Assembly: GCA_036570145.1 (NCBI GenBank)
Contig: DATCPJ010000207.1
Location: 1-5,339 of the forward strand
DNA: 5,339 bases
Direction: 5' to 3'
Source of the DNA: UBA6019 sp036570145
GTDB lineage: Bacteria; Chloroflexota; Dormibacteria; Dormibacterales; Dormibacteraceae
A program made the translations under genes and the position numbers. The notes under the pieces are model-generated. The model did no database searches, was not told where the DNA came from, and saw nothing but the letters and a program-made list of their open reading frames with translations. Below are positions 1 through 5,339 of this stretch, piece by piece. How positions within the stretch are numbered: the first letter of the stretch is position 1; the number at the start of each line of letters is the position of its first letter.

Positions 1-2
1 CC

Positions 3-299
3 GCCGACGCGCAACGCCGGCTGACGGCACTCCCCGGGATGGGGGCATGGACGGCCGCCGAGATCGCGGTCGTGGCACTCGGCGACCCGGACGCGGTATC
101 GGTGGGCGACTACCACCTTCCGAACCTCGTCAGCTGGGCGCTGGCCGGTGAGCCCCGCGGCACCGACGAACGGATGCTGGAGCTGCTCGAGCCCTACCGC
201 GGCCACCGCGCACGCGCCGTCCAGCTGCTCGAGCTGGCGGGCATCAGCGCGCCCCGCCGAGGACCTCGCCTGGCACTAAGCCGCATCCGCGACTTTTAG
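3..299 (+). CDS. AlkA-like DNA-3-methyladenine glycosylase, C-terminal part (5' truncated by window edge)
   Basis: Base-excision repair glycosylase of the HhH-GPD superfamily, which removes alkylated purines from DNA in the cytoplasm. The reading frame is open from base 3 and ends at TAG 297-299. The ATG at 39 is internal, because coherent family sequence (ADAQRRLTALPG) precedes it. Visible landmarks are the helix-hairpin-helix LPGMGAWTAAEI, followed about 15 residues later by SVGDYHLPN, where the Asp is the expected catalytic residue of the GPD motif. The tail EPYRGHRARAVQLLEL and then PRRGPRL matches, from memory, the C-terminus of actinobacterial AlkA-like (COG0122) proteins. About 98 codons are present; the N-terminal half is outside the window. 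The stop lies inside the 3' end of the convergent MFS gene (24-nt overlap), so there is no room for a separate terminator. Family assignment is secure; exact substrate range (3-meA versus broader) cannot be told. Confidence 0.88.
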   Translation, partial: ADAQRRLTALPGMGAWTAAEIAVVALGDPDAVSVGDYHLPNLVSWALAGEPRGTDERMLELLEPYRGHRARAVQLLELAGISAPRRGPRLALSRIRDF

Positions 300-1649
300 C
301 CGGCCGGAGAGAACGGAGGCCAGCAGCGGTCCCGCCGTCGCCAGCGCGAAGGCGCCGCCGAGGCCTGCCGCGATCGGAGCACCCGAGAAGTGGGCGAGGG
401 CGATCGAGGCGCCTCCGAGGCCCGTCCCGAGCGAGATGCCGAGCCGGTTGGTGTTTTGGAGTGCGGCGATCGCCCCCGTCTCGCCACCCGGCGGCGCCAT
501 CTCGGCAGCAACCAGGTAGAGGGTGTTGAAGGCGACGCCCATGGCCGCCCCGGCCGCGCCCCAGGCCAGGTAGGCCAGCAGCAGCGGGCCCCCCACCAGT
601 GGCGATGCCGCTCCGGCGAGGCCGAGGCCGAGAACCAGCGACGCGAGTTGGATCAGCCTGCCCTTGTCGAAGCGCTCGATCGCGCGCGTCTGCCACCAAG
701 CACCCACGCTCCAGGTGACGTTGACGATCGTCACCGCTGCGCCCGCCTCGAAGAGGGAGCGGCCGGCCGCCCGGGTCAGGAGCAAGGGCAGGAAGAAGAG
801 GCCGATGAAGAATCCCAGGTTGGTGAGCAGTCCGACAAGAACGGCGGCGCCCAGCCCTGGGCGAGCGCTGAAGGTGCCGGGCGGCATGACCCGGCGCGCG
901 GCAGGGATGAGGATCACAACCCCGACCGCTGCGACGGGAACCGCGACCCACGAGTTCATCGTCAGGCCGGTCACGAAGGTCCCCGTTCCAACCGCCAGCA
1001 GCAGCGGCCAACGGTAGGGCAACCGGGGTCCGCCGCTCGCCGAACCCGGGAGGCGGGCCAGGCCCGGGACCACCATCAGCATCGCCACCACGATCAAGGG
1101 CAGGAGGAGGAAGAAGGCCCAGCGCCAGCCGATGGTGCTGGCGAGGAGCGAGCCGATCCCGGGACCGAGAAGCCCCGGGATGATCCACATCGCTGAGAGC
1201 AGCGCCAAGATCCTCGCCCGGCCTCCCTCCGGATAGGCCTTGGCGATCGCGCCGTAGGCGATCGTGTACTGGGCGCCGCCGCCCCAGCCCTGGATCACGC
1301 GAGCGGCGGCCAGAACCGGCATCGACGGGGCGAAGCCGGCCAGCAGCGTGCCCAATGCGAAGATCGCGACCATCGCCGTGAAGGGCCGCGCGGGTCCCTG
1401 CCGATCGGCCGCCTCGCCGGCGTTGGGCGTTGCGGCGATGCTTGCCAGCGCATAGCCGGAGAAGACCAGGCCGTAGAACTGGATGCCGCCAATGTCGTGT
1501 GCGACCGCCGGCATGATCGAGGCGACCACCGACGACTGCACCGCGGCGACGAACTCGACCAGCAGGATCCCCGCCGTCAGCCGGCCGCGGCCCTCACCCA
1601 GGAGCTGCCGCCAGCCCAGCGCCGGCACCCCCGTCGCAGTCTCCGCCAC
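276..1649 (-). CDS. MFS transporter, DHA2-like 14-TM drug:H+ antiporter family
   Basis: A 457-residue inner-membrane secondary transporter, probably a proton-coupled exporter. Hydrophobic segments suggest 14 helices in a 6+2+6 plan (roughly residues 24-48, 58-76, 88-108, 110-135, 147-170, 174-196, then 210-228 and 232-250, then six more from 267 to 447), as in the EmrB/QacA group. Family motifs are visible: a motif A variant GEAADRQGPARPF at 78-90, motif B ARVIQGWGGGAQ at 116-127, and the antiporter motif C in PGLLGPGIGSLLAS at 158-171. The protein contains no cysteine. The start is GTG at 1649-1647; its last base is shared with the TAG stop of the upstream gene (TAGTG). No Shine-Dalgarno is visible just upstream, so translation is probably coupled to the upstream gene. 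Last gene of the operon; it ends convergently inside the glycosylase gene. The substrate is unknown. Linkage to Sco and CcmG genes hints at metal or redox physiology, but that is only context. Confidence 0.9.
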   Translation of the reverse strand: MAETATGVPALGWRQLLGEGRGRLTAGILLVEFVAAVQSSVVASIMPAVAHDIGGIQFYGLVFSGYALASIAATPNAGEAADRQGPARPFTAMVAIFALGTLLAGFAPSMPVLAAARVIQGWGGGAQYTIAYGAIAKAYPEGGRARILALLSAMWIIPGLLGPGIGSLLASTIGWRWAFFLLLPLIVVAMLMVVPGLARLPGSASGGPRLPYRWPLLLAVGTGTFVTGLTMNSWVAVPVAAVGVVILIPAARRVMPPGTFSARPGLGAAVLVGLLTNLGFFIGLFFLPLLLTRAAGRSLFEAGAAVTIVNVTWSVGAWWQTRAIERFDKGRLIQLASLVLGLGLAGAASPLVGGPLLLAYLAWGAAGAAMGVAFNTLYLVAAEMAPPGGETGAIAALQNTNRLGISLGTGLGGASIALAHFSGAPIAAGLGGAFALATAGPLLASVLSGRLKVADAA

Positions 1650-1651
1650 TA
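1647..1651 (-). other. TAGTG stop-start overlap, Sco-TlpA gene to MFS gene
   Basis: The TAG stop (1651-1649) of the fusion gene and the GTG start (1649-1647) of the MFS gene share one base. The 20-30 nt upstream on the minus strand show no purine-rich ribosome site, so re-initiation by terminating ribosomes is the simplest explanation for MFS translation. Confidence 0.75.
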
Positions 1652-3037
1652 GCGGGTTATGGCGACCAGGTGGCCGGAGAGGATGGCGGCGTCCGTCTGG
1701 CCCAGGTACTTGCCCTCGATGGAGCCGTCGGAGCGGATGAACACGGTCACCGGGAGCACGCTGACCCCGTACAGCCGGCCGACGGTCCCGTCGGGGTCGA
1801 AGCCGGTCGGCTCAGTGACCCCGATCGAGCGGAGGAACGCCTTCGCGGCGCTCGCGCTGTCCCGCTCGTCGATCAGCAAAACGCGGACCTTGTGGGAGGC
1901 GGCCTGGGACGCGATCAGCGGCATCTCCTGCCGGCAGGGCGCGCAGCTGCTGGCCCAGAAGTTGACGACCACGGGGCCTCCCGCGAAGTCGGCCAGGGCC
2001 ACCTTGCCCGCGTCGAGGCCGGCGAGGGTGAAGGCGGGCGCGGCGCCGCCGCCACCCGCCGATGGGCTGCCGAGGGCCGCCGCCGAGCGGACCTGGTCGG
2101 CGACCTTGGCTGCGTCCCAGCCATCGCCATGGCTGTGCAGCTCGCTCACGCCGACGGGGCTTAGGACGGCCGCGAGCCCGCCCGGCACCGAGCCGGCGTC
2201 GGGGATCCCCGTCTCGGACTGGTGCAGGTAGCCGTGGCCGTCGAAGACGCCGAGGAAGTTGGTGTGCGAGTCGGCTCCTGAGAGCTGGACCCCGAATATC
2301 CCCCAGAAAGCGCTGAGCTGCTCGGCGGTACCGGTCAGCAGCGGCCAGGAGGTGTCGGCCAGGGCCGCGTAGGCCTTCAACGCGGCGACGTTGTCGGTGG
2401 CCGGATCGGTGCTGACCTCGAGCAGGCGGACCGAGGTGGGGACCGGGCCGCGGAGCTGATGGAGGATCGAGGTGTAGAGCGGGCAGGTGTCATGACAGGT
2501 CGTGTGGAAGGCGGCCAGGACGGTCACCGCGCCGGCAACCGACTGGCGCGTGACGGTCTCGCCGTCCTGGTCAAGGAGGGCGAAGTCGGGCATCGACTTG
2601 AGAGCCCCCTGGAGTCCGAGCAGGCCCACGTTGTAGTCCTGGTTGCCGGCGAAGGCCGCCTGTGGCACCCCACCGGCGACCGTTACCAGCACCGGCTCGA
2701 CCTGCCCGGCCGTCAGCCGGATGCCGGCGCTCAGGGACGCGCCGGCGAGCCGCACCCCGTCGTAGTCGCCCGGGGCGAGCGCCGCCTCGGCAGCCTTGAC
2801 GATCTTCGGGGCGGCCGGGATGGCGGTGTTGCCGAGGTGGGCGACGGCGCTCCAGCCGCCCCGGGCGGTATGGATCTCGATCTGGGTGTCACCGATGCTG
2901 TCGCCCGACTTGGAGCTGAGCTCGAGGAGCAGGGTGCCGGCGCCCGAGGGGCTGAAGTGGACGCCGACGAAGGCGGAGACGAGGCCCAGGGCCATCAGCA
3001 GGGTGACCGCCGCGATCCCCAGCGCCCGCAGTCTCAC
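1649..3037 (-). CDS. Sco1/SenC-TlpA fusion: membrane-anchored copper chaperone with C-terminal thiol-disulfide oxidoreductase domain
   Basis: Predicted 462-residue exported protein with two thioredoxin folds. Residues 1-28 form a signal anchor (hydrophobic from about 7 to 27). Residues ~33-145 are a beta-rich region with weak DUF4382-like character (LAPGDYDGVRL at 88-98). Residues ~148-300 are a Sco1/SenC domain: MPDFALLDQDG, the CxxxC site TCHDTCP (Cys181, Cys185), and the expected distal copper ligand His258 in SHTNFLGVFDGHG. After a Gly/Ala-rich linker (~323-334), residues ~335-462 are a TlpA/ResA domain with NFWASSCAPC (Cys365, Cys368) and the cis-Pro loop VLPVTVFI (Pro429). These four are its only cysteines. 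I chose GTG 3037-3035 because it overlaps the upstream TGA as GTGA, has GGAGAA 9 nt upstream, and begins directly before the signal anchor; the longer open frame up to 3331 is Arg/Pro-rich sequence inside ccmG. Known of the families: Sco loads CuA of cytochrome oxidase and TlpA reduces Sco. Their coupling in this protein is inferred. Confidence 0.85.
   Translation of the reverse strand: MRLRALGIAAVTLLMALGLVSAFVGVHFSPSGAGTLLLELSSKSGDSIGDTQIEIHTARGGWSAVAHLGNTAIPAAPKIVKAAEAALAPGDYDGVRLAGASLSAGIRLTAGQVEPVLVTVAGGVPQAAFAGNQDYNVGLLGLQGALKSMPDFALLDQDGETVTRQSVAGAVTVLAAFHTTCHDTCPLYTSILHQLRGPVPTSVRLLEVSTDPATDNVAALKAYAALADTSWPLLTGTAEQLSAFWGIFGVQLSGADSHTNFLGVFDGHGYLHQSETGIPDAGSVPGGLAAVLSPVGVSELHSHGDGWDAAKVADQVRSAAALGSPSAGGGGAAPAFTLAGLDAGKVALADFAGGPVVVNFWASSCAPCRQEMPLIASQAASHKVRVLLIDERDSASAAKAFLRSIGVTEPTGFDPDGTVGRLYGVSVLPVTVFIRSDGSIEGKYLGQTDAAILSGHLVAITR
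3034..3037 (-). other. GTGA stop-start overlap, ccmG to Sco-TlpA gene
   Basis: On the minus strand the GTG start (3037-3035) of the fusion gene overlaps the TGA stop (3036-3034) of ccmG by the classic 4-nt arrangement. This is direct evidence for the chosen start and for an operon with likely translational coupling. Confidence 0.85.
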
Positions 3038-3564
3038 GGCGCGATCTTCTCCAGGTAGAGGCGAAGGGTCGCGGCGTCGAGCGGCCCTGCGTAGCGATAG
3101 CGGACGATCCCCGAGCTGTCGATGAAGTAGGTCTCCGGTGGCCCGGTGACCCCGTACCGGAGGTAGCCCCCGTCGATGACCAGCCCGGTCGGGTAGGGGG
3201 CCTGGATCTCCTGCTGGAAAGCGCGCGCGGGCCCGTCGGCGTCCTGGATCGCTGCGCCCAGGAAGCTGACCTCGGTCGAGCTCCGCGCGGCGTCGGCGAG
3301 GACGGGCGCCTCCTGCCTGCAGGGAGCGCACCAGGAGGCCCAGAAGTTGAGGACGAGCGGCTTTCCGCGCAGGTCGGCGACCGTAACGGTTGCGCCGGCG
3401 AAGGTGTGCACGGTCAGCGCCGGCGCCGGCCTGCCGGCAACCGCCGGCGCAGCGCCCGCCGGTGGATGGCCGAGGCCCCAGGCGAGCACCGCCAGGAGGG
3501 CGCCCGTCAAGGCGCCGCCAACCACCCAGCCGAAGCGCCGCAATCCCGATGTCGGTCGACCCAT
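3034..3564 (-). CDS. ccmG: CcmG/DsbE-like thiol:disulfide interchange protein (cytochrome c maturation)
   Basis: A 176-residue membrane-tethered thioredoxin-fold protein acting on the outer face of the cytoplasmic membrane. It is expected to supply reductant for haem-binding cysteines during cytochrome c maturation. Residues ~11-32 are a single hydrophobic anchor after an Arg-containing N-terminus. An Ala/Pro-rich linker follows (33-48), then the thioredoxin fold with NFWASWCAPC (Cys79, Cys82; the only cysteines) and YGVTGPPETYFID at 137-149. The GxPET signature with its cis-Pro (Pro143), followed by GIVRYRYAGPL, is the CcmG/DsbE hallmark and argues against a plain ResA or DsbA. Length is normal for the family. 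ATG 3564 is the first start after an in-frame TAA (3582-3580). No well-spaced ribosome site is seen; GGAGGG lies about 18 nt upstream inside a hairpin. First gene of the operon; its TGA overlaps the fusion gene's GTG. Could alternatively be called ResA-like, with the same general role. Confidence 0.87.
   Translation of the reverse strand: MGRPTSGLRRFGWVVGGALTGALLAVLAWGLGHPPAGAAPAVAGRPAPALTVHTFAGATVTVADLRGKPLVLNFWASWCAPCRQEAPVLADAARSSTEVSFLGAAIQDADGPARAFQQEIQAPYPTGLVIDGGYLRYGVTGPPETYFIDSSGIVRYRYAGPLDAATLRLYLEKIAP
3047..3052 (-). promoter_or_regulatory. Shine-Dalgarno for the Sco-TlpA gene
   Basis: Minus-strand GGAGAA lies inside the end of ccmG with 9 nt between it and the GTG at 3037. Good match and spacing; together with the GTGA overlap it decides this start over the longer open frame. 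Confidence 0.7.
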
Positions 3565-3608
3565 GAGCTGGCTTGGAGGTTACCCTCCATGAGGCAAGCG
3601 AAAAGGGA
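3565..3608. promoter_or_regulatory. 44-bp divergent intergenic spacer
   Basis: The only non-coding stretch in the window, between the divergent starts at 3564 (-) and 3609 (+). Divergent transcription requires start sites here or inside the flanking coding ends. I could not identify convincing -35/-10 pairs on either strand. It contains an inverted repeat and an A4G3 run just before the plus-strand start. Confidence 0.55.
3574..3589. repeat. Inverted repeat TGGAGG-N4-CCTCCA in the divergent spacer
   Basis: A 6-bp stem with a 4-nt loop. On the minus strand the loop reads GTAA, a GNRA-type tetraloop, so the ccmG leader could form a compact hairpin that pairs its GGAGG. On the plus strand the left arm gives GGAGGT (3575-3580), 8 nt before an ATG at 3589. 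It could instead be a short operator; a 6-bp stem is short enough to be chance. Confidence 0.5.
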
Positions 3609-5339
3609 ATGCGGATCCGCCACCTGGTCCTCGTCGTCCTCGGCCTCGCCGCCGCCGCGCTGGCGGTGCAGGTCGCGGCGCCCGGCTCCGCTCAGCAAAC
3701 GCTCGTGCTCGACGACGGGACGATCAACGTCACCGCCGGGGAGGACGGCCGGGGAGCCTGGGTTCCCTACACGCTGACGGTGAGGAACCTCGGCGATCAT
3801 GACTTCACCGGCCGCCTGCTGCTTGTGAAGCAGATCCTGGGCAAGCCGGCCTCCTTGCCGCGGCTCTCCGTGCCGGGCCTCGGCAACCTGGTCTCACCGG
3901 TTGCCCCGGGCGGCCAGGCGAACCCGCCCGATGCAGCCTTCCAGTTCCCCGTCGCGCTGAGCCCGCGCCACAAGAAGACCTATACCTTCTTCGCGCCCGA
4001 CGACTTCATCTCGGTCGTCGTCCAGGATCCGCTCGGACGGCAGGTGGCGGAGGGTCCGGTGGACGATCGCAAGTCGGTCGCGATTGGGACCCTCACCGAT
4101 TCGCAGACGCTGGCCGGCGAGATCGAGCCGATCCGGCTCGGCGAGCTGACGATGAAAGTCAGCCAGTGGAGCGACGCCAACCCCTTCCCAGACCGCACCG
4201 CGTACCTCAGCGGCTACTCGGCGATCGTCCTCGACCACGCCGACAGCGGCCGGCTGAGCCCTGCCCAGCTGAGCGCCTTGAACGAGTTCGTCGGGCTCGG
4301 CGGTGAGCTGGTCCTGGCCGGAGGCGGCGACCTCGCCCGGACGGTCCGCGGGCTGCCGCCCCGGCTGATCGCCTTCAGCCCGAACGGGTCGAGCCCGGTC
4401 GAGTCGCTCGAGCCGGTGGCTGACCTGTCCGGCCACGCGACCGACCTCACCGCGCCGGTGGCGGGCGGGACCCTGGCGGCGGGCGCCTCGGTGATCCTCG
4501 ACTCCTCGGACGGCCGCCCGCTGGAGGCGGAGGCGACCTACGGCTCGGGCCGCGTCGTAGAGCTGCTCTTCGACCCCGACTCGCCCGCCGCCGGCGCGGG
4601 CAGCCCCACCGGGCTTTCCTCACTCGCGTTCAGCCAGGCGATCTCGAGGGGACTCGAGAGCATCCCGGGTGCCCAGCCGGCGGGGCGGACCGTGGTCGAC
4701 ACGGGCGAGCTGCCGGGCGTGCTCTTCCCAAAGCCGTCCGACTCTCCGTTTCCACCCCTCTGGCTGGTCGGCGGGCTTCTCGGGATCTACCTGCTGCTGG
4801 TGGTCCCGGCCAACTACCTCGCCCTCCGGCGGCTCGGCAAGCAGAGCCTGTTCTGGGCCACAACCCCCGCCCTGGCGGTCCTCTTCACGATGGTCACCTA
4901 CCTGATCGGCCAGGGCCTCCAGGCCGGTGTCCGGGACCAGGAGATCCAGTTCTACCGGGTTGGCCCGGACGGCATCGTCTCGCGGGTCGACGTCCACGGC
5001 ATCGTCTTTCCGACGCGCGGCGACCACCAGGTCTCCTTCGGGTCGGACAGCCTCGTCGCGCCCTACACGATCGCCTTCCCGGAGCTGAGCCCTTTCTGTC
5101 TCTCCTGCGCGTTCCCGGGCACCTCGGGAACCCAGGTCGAGGAGCACGTGCTGCCCGGCGCAAGCCAGACGATCACCGAGCGAGGGCTCGTCTACGGCAG
5201 CGTGCGGGTGGTCGGCTCGGCTTCGACGGGCACCGGCAGCCTCGGCCTCACCGCCCATCTCGCTTCGACCAACGGCCGGATCACCGGAAGCATCGCGAAC
5301 ACCGGCAAGGTCGCCGTGAGCGGGCTCCTCGTCTACACC
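3609..5339 (+). CDS. Large exported membrane protein with amidotransferase-like fold region and two TM helices, function unknown (3' truncated)
   Basis: I read 577 uninterrupted codons from ATG 3609 to the window edge; the stop lies beyond. Residues 1-29 look like a signal peptide (hydrophobic ~6-24, possible cleavage near GSAQQ). Residues ~30-150 appear to be a beta-sandwich domain with NLGDHDFTGRLLL. Residues ~197-250 (SGYSAIVLDH, then LNEFVGLGGELVLAGGGD) resemble the class I amidotransferase-like or DUF4350-type fold, without an evident catalytic Cys. YGSGRVVELLFDPDSP at 311-326 fits the end of such a domain. Helices at ~383-405 and ~412-434 flank a positively charged loop (RRLGK), placing residues 435 onward outside. 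That region holds the only two cysteines, FCLSC (497 and 500). From memory, similar proteins occur beside ABC-2 transporter genes in Gram-positive and Chloroflexota genomes; nothing here confirms that. Divergent from ccmG across 44 bp. Start is uncertain: TTG 3573 is in frame, and the best ribosome site serves an out-of-frame ATG. Confidence 0.85.
   Translation, partial: MRIRHLVLVVLGLAAAALAVQVAAPGSAQQTLVLDDGTINVTAGEDGRGAWVPYTLTVRNLGDHDFTGRLLLVKQILGKPASLPRLSVPGLGNLVSPVAPGGQANPPDAAFQFPVALSPRHKKTYTFFAPDDFISVVVQDPLGRQVAEGPVDDRKSVAIGTLTDSQTLAGEIEPIRLGELTMKVSQWSDANPFPDRTAYLSGYSAIVLDHADSGRLSPAQLSALNEFVGLGGELVLAGGGDLARTVRGLPPRLIAFSPNGSSPVESLEPVADLSGHATDLTAPVAGGTLAAGASVILDSSDGRPLEAEATYGSGRVVELLFDPDSPAAGAGSPTGLSSLAFSQAISRGLESIPGAQPAGRTVVDTGELPGVLFPKPSDSPFPPLWLVGGLLGIYLLLVVPANYLALRRLGKQSLFWATTPALAVLFTMVTYLIGQGLQAGVRDQEIQFYRVGPDGIVSRVDVHGIVFPTRGDHQVSFGSDSLVAPYTIAFPELSPFCLSCAFPGTSGTQVEEHVLPGASQTITERGLVYGSVRVVGSASTGTGSLGLTAHLASTNGRITGSIANTGKVAVSGLLVYT

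Noticed and set aside
244..1196. Long alternative frames over the MFS gene on both strands (e.g. 244-1188 minus, 390-1196 plus)
   Set aside because: Arg/Gly/Pro- or Gln/Glu-rich translations with no hydrophobic segments or motifs, opposite a frame with full MFS motifs; typical high-GC shadow frames.
276..1649. MFS protein as a CcoA-like copper importer
   Set aside because: Tempting from the Sco neighbour, but I see no clear paired Met/His motif and the protein carries antiporter motif C and a 14-TM plan, unlike CcoA.
1659..3125. Plus-strand frames over the Sco-TlpA gene (1659-2231, 1670-2164, 2459-3058, 2796-3125)
   Set aside because: No recognisable motifs or credible starts; they are complements of a coherent two-domain redox protein.
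3038..3331. N-terminal extension of the Sco-TlpA frame by 98 codons
   Set aside because: It lies wholly inside ccmG, is Arg/Pro/Gly-rich with no domain character, and comes before a proper signal anchor, a GTGA overlap and a well-spaced GGAGAA at GTG 3037.
3415..3465. GC-rich CCGGC-type repetition inside ccmG
   Set aside because: Explained by Ala/Pro/Gly codons of the low-complexity linker after the membrane anchor; not a separate repeat element.
3507..3800. Short minus-strand frame across the divergent spacer
   Set aside because: It overlaps the 5' ends of both real genes and shows no family features.
3894..5258. Antisense frames of 180 and 212 codons (3894-4436 and 4620-5258, minus)
   Set aside because: Both are opposite an uninterrupted 577-codon plus frame that has a signal peptide, TM helices and domain logic; the antisense translations are charged and low in complexity.
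1..5339. tRNA, rRNA, CRISPR, insertion sequence or attachment site
   Set aside because: No cloverleaf-like segment, direct-repeat array, terminal inverted repeats or transposase or integrase sequence was seen; apart from 44 bp the window is coding.

Overview
The window is a GC-rich, almost fully coding stretch of bacterial chromosome. It probably comes from a high-GC, aerobically respiring soil-type lineage (Actinomycetota, or a Chloroflexota/Dormibacterota-like group). That placement is an inference from base composition, GTG starts, the actinobacterial-style glycosylase C-terminus and the Sco/CcmG genes; no sequence here fixes the taxon.

Layout: (1) Bases 3-299 (+) hold the last ~98 codons of an AlkA-like HhH-GPD DNA glycosylase whose 5' end lies outside the window. 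(2) Bases 3564 down to 276 (-) hold a tight three-gene operon: a CcmG/DsbE-like thioredoxin, then a Sco-TlpA fusion, then a 14-TM MFS transporter. The junctions are a 4-nt GTGA overlap and a 1-nt TAGTG overlap. The MFS gene converges on the glycosylase gene and their 3' ends overlap by 24 nt. (3) Bases 3565-3608 are the only non-coding stretch, a 44-bp divergent spacer with an inverted repeat that carries a GGAGG core on both strands. (4) Bases 3609-5339 (+) hold the first 577 codons of a large exported, membrane-anchored protein that runs off the right edge.

How the genes fit together: the two minus-strand redox genes encode three thioredoxin folds facing the outside of the membrane. CcmG-type proteins keep cytochrome c maturation cysteines reduced. 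Sco proteins deliver copper to the CuA site of cytochrome oxidase. TlpA-type proteins are known to reduce Sco and CuA cysteines in Bradyrhizobium. Here Sco and TlpA are one polypeptide, so a chaperone and its likely reductant appear to be covalently linked. The divergent exported protein has only two cysteines in the visible part, spaced CxxC, in a segment predicted to lie outside the membrane. In fact every cysteine encoded by the genes called here sits in a CxxC or CxxxC pair. The role of the MFS transporter in this group is not evident from sequence.
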